Part shown: positions 8,801-17,002 of the stretch, one piece after another
Numbering within the stretch: the first letter of the stretch is position 1
How the letters are laid out: every line of letters starts with the position of its first letter
Assembly (NCBI RefSeq): GCF_024362785.1
Contig: NZ_CP093301.1
Span: 3,844,001-3,908,000, forward strand
DNA from: Evansella sp. LMS18
GTDB taxonomy: Bacteria > Bacillota > Bacilli > Bacillales > Salisediminibacteriaceae
DNA length: 64,000 nt
Direction: 5' to 3'
Notes under the pieces: model-generated
Databases searched by the model: none
What the model saw: only the letters and a program-made list of their open reading frames with translations
What the model was told of the DNA's origin: nothing
Translations under genes and position numbers: made by a program

Positions 8801-8893
8801 CTGCTAGAGGTGCCGTTAGGCTGAGAGAAAAATCATTTGATTTTTCAACTCTTTGAACCTGATCTGGACAATTCCAGCGTAGGAAAGTAGTAG
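8801..8893 (+). promoter_or_regulatory. TPP (thi-box) riboswitch aptamer
   Basis: The conserved blocks of the thiamine pyrophosphate aptamer are all present in order: AGGTGCCGTTAGGCTGAGAG, then CTTTGAACCTGATCTGGA, CAATTCCAGCGTAGGAAAG. A TATAAT sequence at 8778-8783 just upstream gives a plausible promoter -10, although the -35 is poor. TPP binding is expected to favour the terminator at 8929 and switch off the thiamine salvage operon that follows. Confidence 0.95.
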
Positions 8894-8928
8894 ACTGAGT
8901 AATTCAATCCACTATTTTTATGCGTTTC

Positions 8929-8956
8929 GCCGGGTCTGGTTATGACCCGGCTTTTT
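8929..8956 (+). terminator. Riboswitch-controlled intrinsic terminator
   Basis: GCCGGGTC and GACCCGGC form an 8-bp GC-rich stem with loop TGGTTAT followed by TTTTT. It lies between the TPP aptamer and thiW, the expected place for premature termination. Confidence 0.88.
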
Positions 8957-8980
8957 AGCGGCAGAAAAGAAAGGAGATTT

Positions 8981-9478
8981 ATGAGCAATATAAAGAAACA
9001 AACGTATATCGCTTTATTGGTAGCAATAGCTGTAATAGGCTCTTCATTTCTCTGGTTCCCGGCAGGAGTCGCAAAAGCTTTTCCTGTACAGCATGCTGTA
9101 AATGTAATCGCCGGGGTATTACTCGGTCCGGTGCCAGCGGTAATTATCGCATTTTTAACAGGGCTGATCAGGAACTTCATGGGGACGGGTTCTCTGCTTG
9201 CTTTCCCCGGGGGGATGATAGGCGCTTTTCTTGCTGGTTATTTATACCGGAAGATGAAAAGAACATGGGCGGCATCTGCTGGAGAAATTATTGGTTCAGG
9301 GCTGATTGCCCCGTTGTTTGCAGTTCCGTATGCAGCACTGCTCCTTGGAACTTCAGCTGGAGCATTCTTTTATATACCTGCATTCCTTGTAAGCAGCCTC
9401 TCAGGGGCGCTTCTTGGGTATTTGATTGTTACTCGGATAAAAAAATCCAGAGCATGGAAGTATGATACGGACAGCTAA
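8981..9478 (+). CDS. thiW: ThiW, substrate-binding (S) component of a thiazole ECF transporter
   Basis: A 165-aa membrane protein with about five to six hydrophobic segments. The segments FPAGVAKAFPVQHAVNVIAG and FMGTGSLLAFPGGMIGA are hallmark ThiW sequences. ThiW is the S-component of an energy-coupling-factor transporter that is predicted to import the thiazole moiety (hydroxyethylthiazole); the energising EcfA/EcfT subunits are encoded elsewhere. The ATG at 8981 follows AAAGGAG by 6 bases; the frame opens earlier at 8942 but that start lies inside the terminator. It is the first gene of a TPP-riboswitch operon, with the hydroxyethylthiazole kinase gene next, which fits its role. Confidence 0.93.
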   Translation: MSNIKKQTYIALLVAIAVIGSSFLWFPAGVAKAFPVQHAVNVIAGVLLGPVPAVIIAFLTGLIRNFMGTGSLLAFPGGMIGAFLAGYLYRKMKRTWAASAGEIIGSGLIAPLFAVPYAALLLGTSAGAFFYIPAFLVSSLSGALLGYLIVTRIKKSRAWKYDTDS

Positions 9479-9505
9479 ACAGATACATACAAAGGAGGTT
9501 TCAGG

Positions 9506-10318
9506 ATGTTAGTAAAACCAGGATCCATTTTGCTTGAAATGAGACAAGCTAAACCACTTGTCCATAACATTACAAATGTTGTAGTTACAAATTTTACGGC
9601 TAACGGCCTTTACGCGCTCGGGGCTTCCCCGGTTATGGCATACGCCAGGGAGGAAGTAGCCGATATGGCACGGATTTCACAGGCTCTCGTCCTTAATATC
9701 GGGACTCTTGATGAAACAAAAGTAGAAGCAATGCTGCTGGCGGGTAAAGCGGCAAATGAAGCAGGGGTGCCAGTAATATTTGACCCGGTGGGTGCAGGTG
9801 CGACGAGCTACCGGACGGACAGCGCAATAAAAATAATCCGGGAAGTCAAACTATCAGTTATAAGAGGCAACGCAGCGGAAGTATCAAACCTGATTGGCCG
9901 GAGACAGACAATTAAAGGGGTCGACGCGGAAACGAATGACGAAGAATCAGAAAAGATTCAGCTTGCCCGGGATGCTGCTGCAGAATTAGGCACGGTAGTG
10001 GCGATTACTGGAAAAACAGATGTCATTGCAAATGGCCGGGAAGTATACACCGTCGATAACGGAGACCCAATGCTGACAAAAGTAACAGGAGCAGGATGTC
10101 TGTTAACTGCAGTAATTGGAGCATTTTGTGCAGTTGAAAAAGATTATGCCCGTGCCGCCGCAGCAGCAGTGTCTTCTTACGGAATTGCCGCTGAACTCGC
10201 AGCGGAAGCAACGAAAGAAAAAGGTCCGGGAAGCTTCCAGATTGAATTCTTAGACAAGCTGTCTGCATTGGATGAAAGCACAGTTAACAGCAAAGCTAAA
10301 GTAATAATACATCAATAA
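9506..10318 (+). CDS. thiM: Hydroxyethylthiazole kinase
   Basis: A 270-aa soluble enzyme of normal ThiM length. It phosphorylates 4-methyl-5-(2-hydroxyethyl)thiazole with ATP, the thiazole salvage step of thiamine synthesis. Visible family motifs are [20 protein letters not shown] near the N-terminus, [13 protein letters not shown] at about 92-104, and the C-terminal anion-hole segment [16 protein letters not shown]. The ATG at 9506 follows AAAGGAGG with normal spacing. It lies 27 bases after thiW and 42 before thiD, so the four thi genes look like one transcript. Confidence 0.96.
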   Translation: MLVKPGSILLEMRQAKPLVHNITNVVVTNFTANGLYALGASPVMAYAREEVADMARISQALVLNIGTLDETKVEAMLLAGKAANEAGVPVIFDPVGAGATSYRTDSAIKIIREVKLSVIRGNAAEVSNLIGRRQTIKGVDAETNDEESEKIQLARDAAAELGTVVAITGKTDVIANGREVYTVDNGDPMLTKVTGAGCLLTAVIGAFCAVEKDYARAAAAAVSSYGIAAELAAEATKEKGPGSFQIEFLDKLSALDESTVNSKAKVIIHQ

Positions 10319-10360
10319 ACATGACACAGATTTATCAAATAAATTTACAGGGGGAAGACA

Positions 10361-11179
10361 ATGAAGTCATTTAAAGCACTTACGATTGCTGGCTCTGACA
10401 GTGGCGGCGGAGCTGGTATCCAGGCAGATCTAAAAACTTTTCAGGAACTCGACGTCTTCGGGATGTCGGCAATCACAGCTGTCACGGCACAAAACACTCT
10501 TGGTGTACATAGTGTATATCCCCTTACTACAGAAGCAGTAGAAGAGCAGATCGAAGCAATCGGAACGGACATGGGTCTCGATGCCCTTAAAACAGGTATG
10601 CTTTTTAACGCCGATATAATAGAAGCTGTGGCCAAAAAAATAAAAAAGTTCCAATGGGATAAGGTAGTGACAGACCCTGTCATGATTGCGAAGGGCGGTG
10701 CTTCACTGCTGCAGGAAGAGGCTGTTGAGGCTTTGAAAGAACATTTGCTTCCTGTAACACTAATTTTAACTCCGAATATACCTGAAGCTGAAGTTCTCTC
10801 CGGAATGGAAATAAAAACATTTGAAGACCGGAAAGAAGCAGCTGCGAGGCTCCATGAACTGGGGACGAAGTACGTACTCATAAAAGGAGGCCATGGAGAC
10901 GAAGATGGAGTAACAGATTTATTGTTCGACGGAAATGAATATTCTACCTTTAGGAAATCAAGAATCGCTACTAAGAACACACATGGAACAGGATGTACTT
11001 TTTCCGCAGCCCTTGCAGCGGAACTGGCGAAAGGAAACACTGTCAAGGAAGCAGTGGAGGTAGCTGAAGTGTTCATCCATTCAGCAATTGAAGACGATTT
11101 AATGATAGGGAGTGGCCATGGGCCAACAAATCACTGGGCTTTTAAAAGAAAACAGCGGAAAGGTGAGCGTAATGAATAA
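10361..11179 (+). CDS. thiD: Hydroxymethylpyrimidine/phosphomethylpyrimidine kinase
   Basis: A 272-aa kinase of the ribokinase fold that phosphorylates hydroxymethylpyrimidine and its monophosphate to the pyrophosphate used by ThiE. The N-terminal signature [20 protein letters not shown] and the C-terminal [18 protein letters not shown] are diagnostic of Thi[16 protein letters not shown] lies in the expected central position. The ribosome binding site is GGGGGAAGA before ATG. The stop overlaps the start of thiE by 8 bases (ATGAATAA), which suggests translational coupling. Confidence 0.95.
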   Translation: MKSFKALTIAGSDSGGGAGIQADLKTFQELDVFGMSAITAVTAQNTLGVHSVYPLTTEAVEEQIEAIGTDMGLDALKTGMLFNADIIEAVAKKIKKFQWDKVVTDPVMIAKGGASLLQEEAVEALKEHLLPVTLILTPNIPEAEVLSGMEIKTFEDRKEAAARLHELGTKYVLIKGGHGDEDGVTDLLFDGNEYSTFRKSRIATKNTHGTGCTFSAALAAELAKGNTVKEAVEVAEVFIHSAIEDDLMIGSGHGPTNHWAFKRKQRKGERNE

Positions 11180-11843
11180 GTCTGCTGCTGATATCGGAAA
11201 GCTGCTGGAAGTATATTTTATAATGGGCAGTACAAACTGCAAATTAACGCCATATGAAACATTGAAGGCAGCGACAGAAGGGGGCATAACGCTTTTTCAA
11301 TTCAGAGAAAAAGGGCCCGGGGCGTTAACGGGGATAGAGAAATACGAACTCGCTGCTGAGCTGCAGCAAATTTGTAATAATGCCGGCGTTCCTTTTATCG
11401 TTAACGACGATGTTGATCTGGCCATTGAACTGAACGCTGACGGCGTTCATATAGGACAGGATGATGAAAATATTGAAACTGTCAGAAAGAGGCTGGGGGA
11501 CAAAATTATCGGTGTTTCTGCTCATACAATGGAGGAAGTAAAAGGAGCTGTTAATGGCGGTGCCGACTATATAGGGATAGGCCCGGTTTACCAGACAGCT
11601 ACTAAGCCAGACGCAGAAGAAGTGCAGGGGACGAAGCTGATTGAAGCTGTCAGAAACTCTGACTTTGACATACCGATTGTGGGAATAGGCGGTATTACTC
11701 AAAGCAATGCGGAAGAAGTAACCAGCAATGGAGCAGACGGTGTTTCTGTTATTACAGCAATCAGTCATTCAGCTGATCCGAAAAAAGCTGCAAGTGAACT
11801 TGCTGAAGCTGTGAGATCAGGAAAGAAAGCATATAAGAATTAA
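11172..11843 (+). CDS. thiE: Thiamine-phosphate synthase
   Basis: A 223-aa TIM-barrel enzyme that joins hydroxymethylpyrimidine pyrophosphate to thiazole phosphate to make thiamine phosphate. Characteristic segments are [58 protein letters not shown] (pyrophosphate loop) and [14 protein letters not shown]. The start at 11172 is set by AAGGTGAG and overlaps the thiD stop; a longer frame from 11112 lies inside thiD. It ends the thi operon. The next sequence is the hairpin end of an IS relic, which may terminate the transcript. Confidence 0.95.
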   Translation: MNKSAADIGKLLEVYFIMGSTNCKLTPYETLKAATEGGITLFQFREKGPGALTGIEKYELAAELQQICNNAGVPFIVNDDVDLAIELNADGVHIGQDDENIETVRKRLGDKIIGVSAHTMEEVKGAVNGGADYIGIGPVYQTATKPDAEEVQGTKLIEAVRNSDFDIPIVGIGGITQSNAEEVTSNGADGVSVITAISHSADPKKAASELAEAVRSGKKAYKN

Positions 11844-11881
11844 TTTATTGCTAAATTTTATGCTTTCATAAAGTGTAATAA

Positions 11882-12138
11882 AAAGAGGGTGTCCCAAAAG
11901 GTCGCTAAATTGCGACCTTTAAAGGACAGCCTCTTTTTTGTAAGCTGCTTTTGGTTTGTTTTTTGAGTTGTTCCTTGAACAGAGGTGTTTCCCATAAAGC
12001 CTCGGTTACATTTAATTTGTCCACAAACCGGCTCTACGTCATACTTCCACTGCCGATAAAGCTGACTGCCAGTTTCATTCTGAATCCGTTCCCGAACCTG
12101 TCTTCGCTGTGCCTGATCAATTTTATTAAAATATCTTA
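11882..12138 (-). pseudogene. C-terminal remnant of an IS1182-family transposase
   Basis: Read on the minus strand from about 12138, an open frame gives DQAQRRQVRERIQNE, then LYRQWKYDVEPVCGQIKCNR and GFMGNTSVQG. The core YxxRKxDVEPVFGQIKxNRGF is the conserved C-terminal motif of IS1182-type transposases. There is no start codon, the N-terminal catalytic part is absent, and the frame runs without a stop into the element end. The 5' side is broken by the GC-rich repeat that begins at 12139. This is a dead fragment, not an expressed gene. Confidence 0.75.
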
Positions 12139-12347
12139 TAGCTCGAAAGAGTGGCAGGCGGCGACTCCCGCGGGAAAAGCAACGGCTGAAGACCCCGCAG
12201 GGCGTTCTTCCCGAGGAGGCTGAAGCGTTGCCCGGGGAACGCGTCCGCCGAGAGCGATTCGAGCTAACTTAATACATTTACTTCGATTAATTTATTAGTT
12301 ATAAACAAAGAGGATGTCACCAAAAGCTAGGCTTTTGGGACACCCTC
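11885..12347 (-). mobile_element. Decayed IS1182-type element with perfect terminal inverted repeats
   Basis: GAGGGTGTCCCAAAAG at 11885-11900 and its exact reverse complement at 12332-12347 are 16-bp terminal inverted repeats 463 bp apart. Each end also folds on itself: AGAGGGTGTCC pairs with GGACAGCCTCT on the left, and a similar hairpin at 12309-12350 forms the right end. Inside is a minus-strand transposase remnant and an inserted GC-rich repeat. IS1182-family transposases are about 450-500 aa, so nearly all the coding region is gone. Confidence 0.75.
12139..12266 (+). repeat. GC-rich palindromic dispersed repeat (best copy)
   Basis: The element is bounded by TAGCTCGAA and TTCGAGCTA, a perfect 9-bp inverted repeat, with the GC-rich interior GGCGGCGACTCCCGCGGG ... 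GACCCCGCAGG ... CCGAGGAGGCTGA ... GCGTCCGCC. This is a repeat type common in intergenic regions of bacilli. An inverted copy is at 19804-19876, and fragments are at 960-1000 and 4936-4970. Here it interrupts the transposase relic. Confidence 0.75.
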
Positions 12348-12367
12348 TCTATATTGAAGTTATAAGA

Positions 12368-12772
12368 TTATGAAGGCACTGGCTCGGCAGGTGCTGCGGT
12401 GCCGGAATATTTAAGAAATGCTTCCTGGGCTTTTTTCGTTAAGCTGATGGAAGCTCCCACTCGGATTGCTTCAAGAATAAATTCTTTGTCATCATCCCGG
12501 GCTGGAAGGTTTTGAGAATGAAGTCGCCAGTGTACAAGCTCATGAAGGAGTGATTTCAGTACTTCTTCCTTAGCCCTGATACTATTCCGCGGTGCACTCA
12601 TTCTTATGAATCTGTCCTCTGTGTCATGGTCGTATATAAAAACTCCGTTACGGCGCTCCCAGTCCTGCTTAACCAGTTCAATGCGCCCTGTATAATCAAC
12701 ACCCCAATGCTTCTGGCAGAGGATGTTTGCCTGTTCATATAACTCTTCTAATGTAAAGTTCCCGTATTCCAT
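12368..12772 (-). CDS. SprT-like zinc-metallopeptidase-fold protein
   Basis: A 134-aa protein with the SprT-type motif SLLHELVHWRLHSQN, which contains HELVH as the HExxH zinc site at about residues 77-81. An upstream YTGRIELVKQDWERRNGVF and IRMSAPRN agree with the SprT-like fold, in which a beta-sheet precedes the zinc helix. SprT-like proteins include SprTN-type proteases and YpjP-like factors, but bacterial members of this size are uncharacterised. The C-terminal tail (GTAAPAEPVPS) is flexible. The ATG at 12772 has a GGGGGAG site 6-7 bases upstream. It stands alone, with the IS relic end at its 3' side. Confidence 0.7.
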   Translation of the reverse strand: MEYGNFTLEELYEQANILCQKHWGVDYTGRIELVKQDWERRNGVFIYDHDTEDRFIRMSAPRNSIRAKEEVLKSLLHELVHWRLHSQNLPARDDDKEFILEAIRVGASISLTKKAQEAFLKYSGTAAPAEPVPS

Positions 12773-13058
12773 GCTGTCTCCCCCTCGAATTCATTAACGG
12801 ATATAATGTCCAGGTTAAAAAAAACTTAAATACACATAGGTATCAACCTTGTGTTCTGGGACAAATTATATATAAAAAATAAAAATTTATGTTTAATTTT
12901 TTTAGTTCCAGGAAATATTATCATATTATTCCTGTATTGTATATATTTTTCCGGGAAAATAAATCGATAATTTATGCCGGGAAAAAAGTACATCCATATC
13001 ATATTTATAGCGGAGAAACAGCATGACAATGAGAGAAAACGGAAATCTTATGGTTTTT

Positions 13059-13670
13059 TTAAGATACTGCAGTATTTTCATTATAAGAAGCTTGTTCGTT
13101 ATTGTTTTTATCAGCAATCTTCGATTTAAAGTAACTAATAATCAAGGAGATGAAAATTACTGAAATTACAGAGTAAATGCCTCTGATTATCCCTACAGAA
13201 TAAAGGCCAGTGAGAATCACCAGGAAGTCAAAAATGAATAATGTTCTGCCTGGATCCCACCCATACTTCTGCTGCAGGAATAAGGAAAGGATATTCGCAC
13301 CCCCAAGAGATGAACCATTCATAAACAATAATGACAGACCGAGCCCGATGACAGTCCCCCCGATGACTGCTCCAGCGAGTGGATGCACTGTGGCAGCTGG
13401 AAGCAACTGAACAATTTCACTCATTCCTGAGAGTAGAGTAACCGCAAATATAGTAGAAATAGTGAATTTCCATCCCAATTTAAAGAAAGCAAGTACATAA
13501 AATGGTATATTAATAAATAAGAACATGAGAGCAAATGAAGCAGAGGCGGTATAAGCGAGGCTAAGTGCGAGCCCTGCAGTTCCACCGGTGATTATTTCTG
13601 AGCTTTGCAGAATAAAAATCCCCAAACTAACAATTAAGCAGCCAAGAATCATATTTAAAATCTTTTGCAT
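13059..13670 (-). CDS. YitT-family integral membrane protein
   Basis: A 203-aa protein with about five to six membrane segments. The segments GIFILQSSEIITGGTAGLAL, LPAATVHPLAGAVIGGTVIG and FMNGSSLGGANILSLFLQQK fit the YitT/YczE membrane families: a glycine-rich TGGTAGLA motif and a GSSxGG(A/T)D/N motif in the C-terminal half. It lacks the soluble DUF2179 domain that full-length YitT proteins carry after the membrane part, so it is a short form. Function is unknown. The start ATG at 13670 follows CAGGAG by 8 bases; the upstream extension has no binding site. Confidence 0.75.
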   Translation of the reverse strand: MQKILNMILGCLIVSLGIFILQSSEIITGGTAGLALSLAYTASASFALMFLFINIPFYVLAFFKLGWKFTISTIFAVTLLSGMSEIVQLLPAATVHPLAGAVIGGTVIGLGLSLLFMNGSSLGGANILSLFLQQKYGWDPGRTLFIFDFLVILTGLYSVGIIRGIYSVISVIFISLIISYFKSKIADKNNNEQASYNENTAVS

Positions 13671-13926
13671 TAACAACACTCCTGATTTCAGAAAATTATA
13701 AGTTATGTAATTATTTTCCTGAAATAATTTTATCACAATGATTGATTATAAAGAGATTTTGCTGTCTGCGCAAATACCTGCATAACCGCGTTTTCGCGTT
13801 AAAGTGAGTCACTTTTGCAGTATTGTAATTGTACCTTATGAAGGATGGTCTAGCTTGAAGGACAAAAGGTTGACTTTTATGGAGCTGCAAGGCAACTTAT
13901 ATTTTTAACAAAGGAGAGAATAATCG

Positions 13927-14286
13927 ATGAAAAGTATGCGTTTTGATGGTCATCTGCTCGTAACTGATATTACAATCACCTATTATGGAAGAAAGGTGAA
14001 ATTAAATAATGTTGTTGTAAGTACCTCTGAAGCTTCTACATCAATTAATATTCACTCGCTTGAAAGTGAAGGCATCCAGGTTCAGGACAAAGATGCTGCT
14101 GAACACGAGCTAGTAGTTGATTCGATAAGTGCCGGTCCTTTAAAAGTAATCAATTTTCCAGTGGCGGTTGCCAGATTCACAGAGGAAGAAGGTGCTGACG
14201 GGATATTAGGAATGGACTTTCTGAAAAAGGTAGGAGCGAAAATTAATCTTGATTCTATGACCCTTTCCGGGTCCAGGATTCTGTAA
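13927..14286 (+). CDS. Retropepsin-like aspartic-protease fold, catalytic DTG missing
   Basis: A 119-aa protein whose second half, EEEGADGILGMDFLKKVGAK, matches the conserved DGxLGxDFL segment of bacterial retropepsin-like proteins. In active members a DTG/DSG triad lies in the first strand pair; here the corresponding sequence is NNVVVSTSEASTSINIHSL, with S and E in place of D and G. So the fold is supported but protease activity is unlikely, unless the alignment is wrong. Strong AAAGGAGAG ribosome binding site 9 bases before the ATG. It stands alone. Function unknown. Confidence 0.65.
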   Translation: MKSMRFDGHLLVTDITITYYGRKVKLNNVVVSTSEASTSINIHSLESEGIQVQDKDAAEHELVVDSISAGPLKVINFPVAVARFTEEEGADGILGMDFLKKVGAKINLDSMTLSGSRIL

Positions 14287-14454
14287 GTGTCATAAACTAG
14301 TTTAGAAAAGTATGAGGGGGGACCGTGAGAGATATCGACGGGTGCCCTTTTTTTATTCTATAGAGTGTGGAAACACTTTCCTAAAATGCGTCGATGTTTA
14401 AGCCAGCTCCCTCGCAGGAAAATAAGTTATATCTTTTGGAACGGAGGGATGCTG

Positions 14455-15111
14455 GTGGGTTTCAGGTTTACTGTCAATAAAAAAGAAAGAAAGTATATAT
14501 ATTCAGCTGCAGCAATGCTTGCTCTGTTTACTGTTATATTCTTTATTTTTGTGGAAGGGTATGCTGACCAGGAGTTCCATGCATTCGATTTTGCTGTAAT
14601 AGAGTTGATTCAGGCCCCGATTACAGACAGGATGACTGAGCTGATGATTGCAATTACACATGTGGGTTCAGTGCCAGGGTTAGCGATCTTTGCAATCGCA
14701 GTTGCATTATTAGTAACAGCCGGCAAAAATTATAAAGAAGCCATCCTGTATCTTGCAGCTTGTGGTGCCGGAGGGATGTTTAACTGGCTGTTAAAGTTAA
14801 TGTTCCAGAGGGAGCGGCCGCAAATTAACCCTCTTCTTGAAGTGACAGGACACAGTTTTCCAAGCGGACATTCTATGGGGACCATGGTGGTCTATGGACT
14901 GGCAGTCTATCTTCTGCTTATACTCGTACGACGCAGGTGGGTGAAGATTACCGGTACAATCTTATTAATTGCCGGTATTTTGTTAATCGGCCTTAGTCGT
15001 ATCTATTTAGGTGTCCATTATCCAAGTGATGTAATAGGCGGGTTCGCTGCAGGGGCGGCATGGGTGCTTTTTTGTACAGCAATACTGGAAACAGCCAGAA
15101 AAAACCATTAA
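14455..15111 (+). CDS. PAP2-family phosphatase
   Basis: A membrane-bound type 2 phosphatidic-acid phosphatase, 218 aa, with about six membrane segments. The three catalytic signatures are all present: KLMFQRERPQ (K-x6-R-P), FPSGHSMG (PSGH) and GLSRIYLGVHYPSDVIGG (S-R-x5-H-x3-D). Members dephosphorylate undecaprenyl pyrophosphate, phosphatidic acid or phosphatidylglycerophosphate. GTG at 14455 is the preferred start because GGAGGG ends 6 bases before it; an ATG at 14449 touches the ribosome binding site, and the frame is open back to 14365. The substrate is not determined by the sequence. Confidence 0.88.
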   Translation: MGFRFTVNKKERKYIYSAAAMLALFTVIFFIFVEGYADQEFHAFDFAVIELIQAPITDRMTELMIAITHVGSVPGLAIFAIAVALLVTAGKNYKEAILYLAACGAGGMFNWLLKLMFQRERPQINPLLEVTGHSFPSGHSMGTMVVYGLAVYLLLILVRRRWVKITGTILLIAGILLIGLSRIYLGVHYPSDVIGGFAAGAAWVLFCTAILETARKNH

Positions 15112-15213
15112 ATATGACGTTTCTTGAATAAAAGGTGCCGATAGTGTTCCAGCTCACATCCTTCATAAAAGAAGAGAGGTATTATTAAGGCAAATGAAAG
15201 GATGTGACTCATA

Positions 15214-15453
15214 ATGAAGGAATTACAATTTGCGGTAAAGATTAATGCACCGGATATTGAGCCAAGGGTAAGGCATCCGAGGATATTTGAGGCATTTGAT
15301 GGCTTAGCATCGGGAGAGATACTCGAACTGACAAATGACCATGATCCTCGTCCACTTCAATATCAATTAATGATGGAGCGTAAAGATAAATACGACTGGG
15401 AGTACCTTGAAAAAGGACCGGAACAATGGAGAGTGGCGATTAAAAAAGTATAA
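15214..15453 (+). CDS. DUF2249 protein (79 aa)
   Basis: The whole protein matches the DUF2249 fold: an N-terminal strand, HPRIFEAFDGLASGEILEL, then NDHDPRPLQYQLMMER and a C-terminal GPEQWRVAIKK. DUF2249 domains are small ferredoxin-like folds often found with nitrate/nitrite respiration, hemerythrin or NorB-associated genes. The residues (HDPRPLQYQ) are the family core. The ATG follows AAAGGATGTGAC. A terminator at 15511 separates it from the FNR-boxed radical SAM gene, so the two are probably independent transcripts, although both functions point toward low-oxygen metabolism (inference). Confidence 0.85.
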   Translation: MKELQFAVKINAPDIEPRVRHPRIFEAFDGLASGEILELTNDHDPRPLQYQLMMERKDKYDWEYLEKGPEQWRVAIKKV

Positions 15454-15510
15454 GGAACTATTTATTAAGGTATCAATCAGGAAATTAAAATTACAGACAG
15501 CATAGAAAGG

Positions 15511-15537
15511 TGGACTGCAGAAATGCAGTCCATTTTT
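15511..15537 (+). terminator. Intrinsic terminator after the DUF2249 gene
   Basis: TGGACTGCA and TGCAGTCCA form a perfect 9-bp stem with the stable GAAA tetraloop, followed by TTTTT. Confidence 0.88.
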
Positions 15538-15639
15538 CTTTCAGGGTGAAGAAGAAAAGGAAAACCGTGACTTCTGGATTCTAACAAGGAGTTTAGATTT
15601 TCAAACAAATTGTGACACTTTTGGTTTCTACCGTGTGTA

Positions 15640-15655
15640 TGTGACTTTGCTCACA
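15640..15655 (+). promoter_or_regulatory. FNR/CRP-type operator
   Basis: TGTGACTTTGCTCACA is a perfect match to TGTGA-N6-TCACA, the site of Fnr in Bacillus. It lies 169 bases before the radical SAM gene, in a gap with no other gene. A possible -10 (TTTAAT/TAATAG) lies at about 15682-15690. Activation under oxygen limitation is inferred. Confidence 0.7.
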
Positions 15656-15823
15656 GCTTCACTCGTTCTCCGGGGGTAAGCTTTTAATAGGGGATAGCTT
15701 AACACAGGGGGCCGAAACATAACTCCTGGATTATATAGTTATCCAACTTTATAAAGCAGCAAAGTCCAGCATTCCAGATTTTATATAAAAAAAGGTCTAA
15801 GTATTTCGAGCGGAGGTGGGAAT

Positions 15824-16957
15824 ATGTTTCCACAAAATTATGACGAAAATCCATTTATTGTTATTTGGGAATTAACGAGAGCATGTGAATTGAAATGTCT
15901 CCATTGCAGAGCCGAAGCACAATACCGCAGGCATCCGGGAGAACTTACTTTTGAAGAAGGAAAAAAACTTATTGATGATATAAAATCAATGAATAATCCT
16001 ATGCTTGTTTTTACAGGCGGAGACCCGTTAATGCGTAAAGATGTATTTGATATAGCAAAATATGCAATTGATAAAGGAGTCAGGGTTTCCATGACACCTT
16101 CAGCGACACCTAACGTTACGAAGGAAGCAATGGAAACAGCGAAAGAAGTGGGGTTATCTCGATGGGCATTCAGCCTGGACGGACCTACTGCAGAAATTCA
16201 TGATCATTTCAGGGGAACTTCCGGATCATTTGATCTGACGATGAACGCGATCAAGTACCTTCACGAGCTTGAAATGCCCCTTCAGATTAATACGGTTATT
16301 TCCAACTATAATATCGACCATCTTGATGAAATGGCGAAACTTGTAGAGGACTTAAACTGTGTGTTGTGGAGTGTATTCTTTCTCGTCCCAACAGGAAGAG
16401 GGCAGGAAAGTGATATGATTTCTCCGGTTCAGCATGAAAAGGTGTTTCAGTGGTTATATGATTTATCAAAGCGGGTGCCTTTCGATATAAAAACTACAGC
16501 TGGCCAGCACTACAGAAGGGTAGTCATTCAAAATAAAATGAGGGAAAAAGAAGCGGAGAGCAGCGGAAACTCCATTAAGTATGCTGATGCACTGAAAAAG
16601 GGAGCAACAGGGCAGATTGATGGTCTGGGCAGAGCTCCTAAAGGTGTGAACGACGGAAACGGCTTTGTTTTTATTTCACATATTGGGGATGTGTACCCAA
16701 GCGGTCTTCTCCCTGTAAAAGCAGGTAATGTCAGAGAGACCCCTCTTCCTGAAATATACAGGGAATCTGAGGTCTTTAAATCTCTTAGAAATCCTGATTT
16801 GTACAAAGGCAAGTGTGGTGTCTGTGAATTCCGCCATGTTTGCGGCGGTTCCCGTTCCAGAGCATATGCAGTCACAGGAGATTATTTAGAGAGTGAACCG
16901 TTCTGTGTTTACATTCCTAAATCAATGAGAAAGAAGAAGGCCGCAACCGAAGTTTAA
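15824..16957 (+). CDS. Radical SAM/SPASM-domain protein (TIGR04053-like)
   Basis: A 377-aa radical SAM enzyme with CELKCLHC at residues 21-28, the Cx3Cx2C motif that holds the 4Fe-4S cluster that cleaves S-adenosylmethionine. VFTGGDPLMRKDVF is the GGE-like motif. The C-terminus has a SPASM-type cysteine set, GKCGVCEFRHVCGGSRSR followed by a Cys in EPFCVY, for auxiliary clusters. The overall form resembles the TIGR04053 group and heme-pathway NirJ/AhbC/AhbD-like enzymes. No precursor peptide is nearby, so heme or cofactor chemistry is more likely than peptide modification, but this is inference. GGAGGTGGG precedes the ATG. The upstream FNR box suggests anaerobic induction. Confidence 0.88.
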   Translation: MFPQNYDENPFIVIWELTRACELKCLHCRAEAQYRRHPGELTFEEGKKLIDDIKSMNNPMLVFTGGDPLMRKDVFDIAKYAIDKGVRVSMTPSATPNVTKEAMETAKEVGLSRWAFSLDGPTAEIHDHFRGTSGSFDLTMNAIKYLHELEMPLQINTVISNYNIDHLDEMAKLVEDLNCVLWSVFFLVPTGRGQESDMISPVQHEKVFQWLYDLSKRVPFDIKTTAGQHYRRVVIQNKMREKEAESSGNSIKYADALKKGATGQIDGLGRAPKGVNDGNGFVFISHIGDVYPSGLLPVKAGNVRETPLPEIYRESEVFKSLRNPDLYKGKCGVCEFRHVCGGSRSRAYAVTGDYLESEPFCVYIPKSMRKKKAATEV

Positions 16958-16969
16958 AAACACTAAGAT

Positions 16970-17001
16970 AAGCCCAGGCAAAGTTACTATGCCCGGGCTT
17001 G
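16970..17001. terminator. Bidirectional terminator between radical SAM gene and histidine kinase
   Basis: AAGCCCAGGCA and TGCCCGGGCTT pair over 11 bp with one mismatch, followed by GTTTATTTAT. It sits between convergent genes. Confidence 0.75.
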
Positions 17002-17002
17002 T

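Noticed and set aside
11951-12223. 90-codon plus-strand frame in the IS relic
   Set aside because: The recognisable protein similarity (DVEPVCGQIK) is on the minus strand; the plus-strand frame is its shadow and runs into a repeat.
12826-13117. Two overlapping minus-strand frames of about 65 codons
   Set aside because: AT-rich sequence without binding sites; one overlaps the 3' end of the YitT-family gene in another frame.
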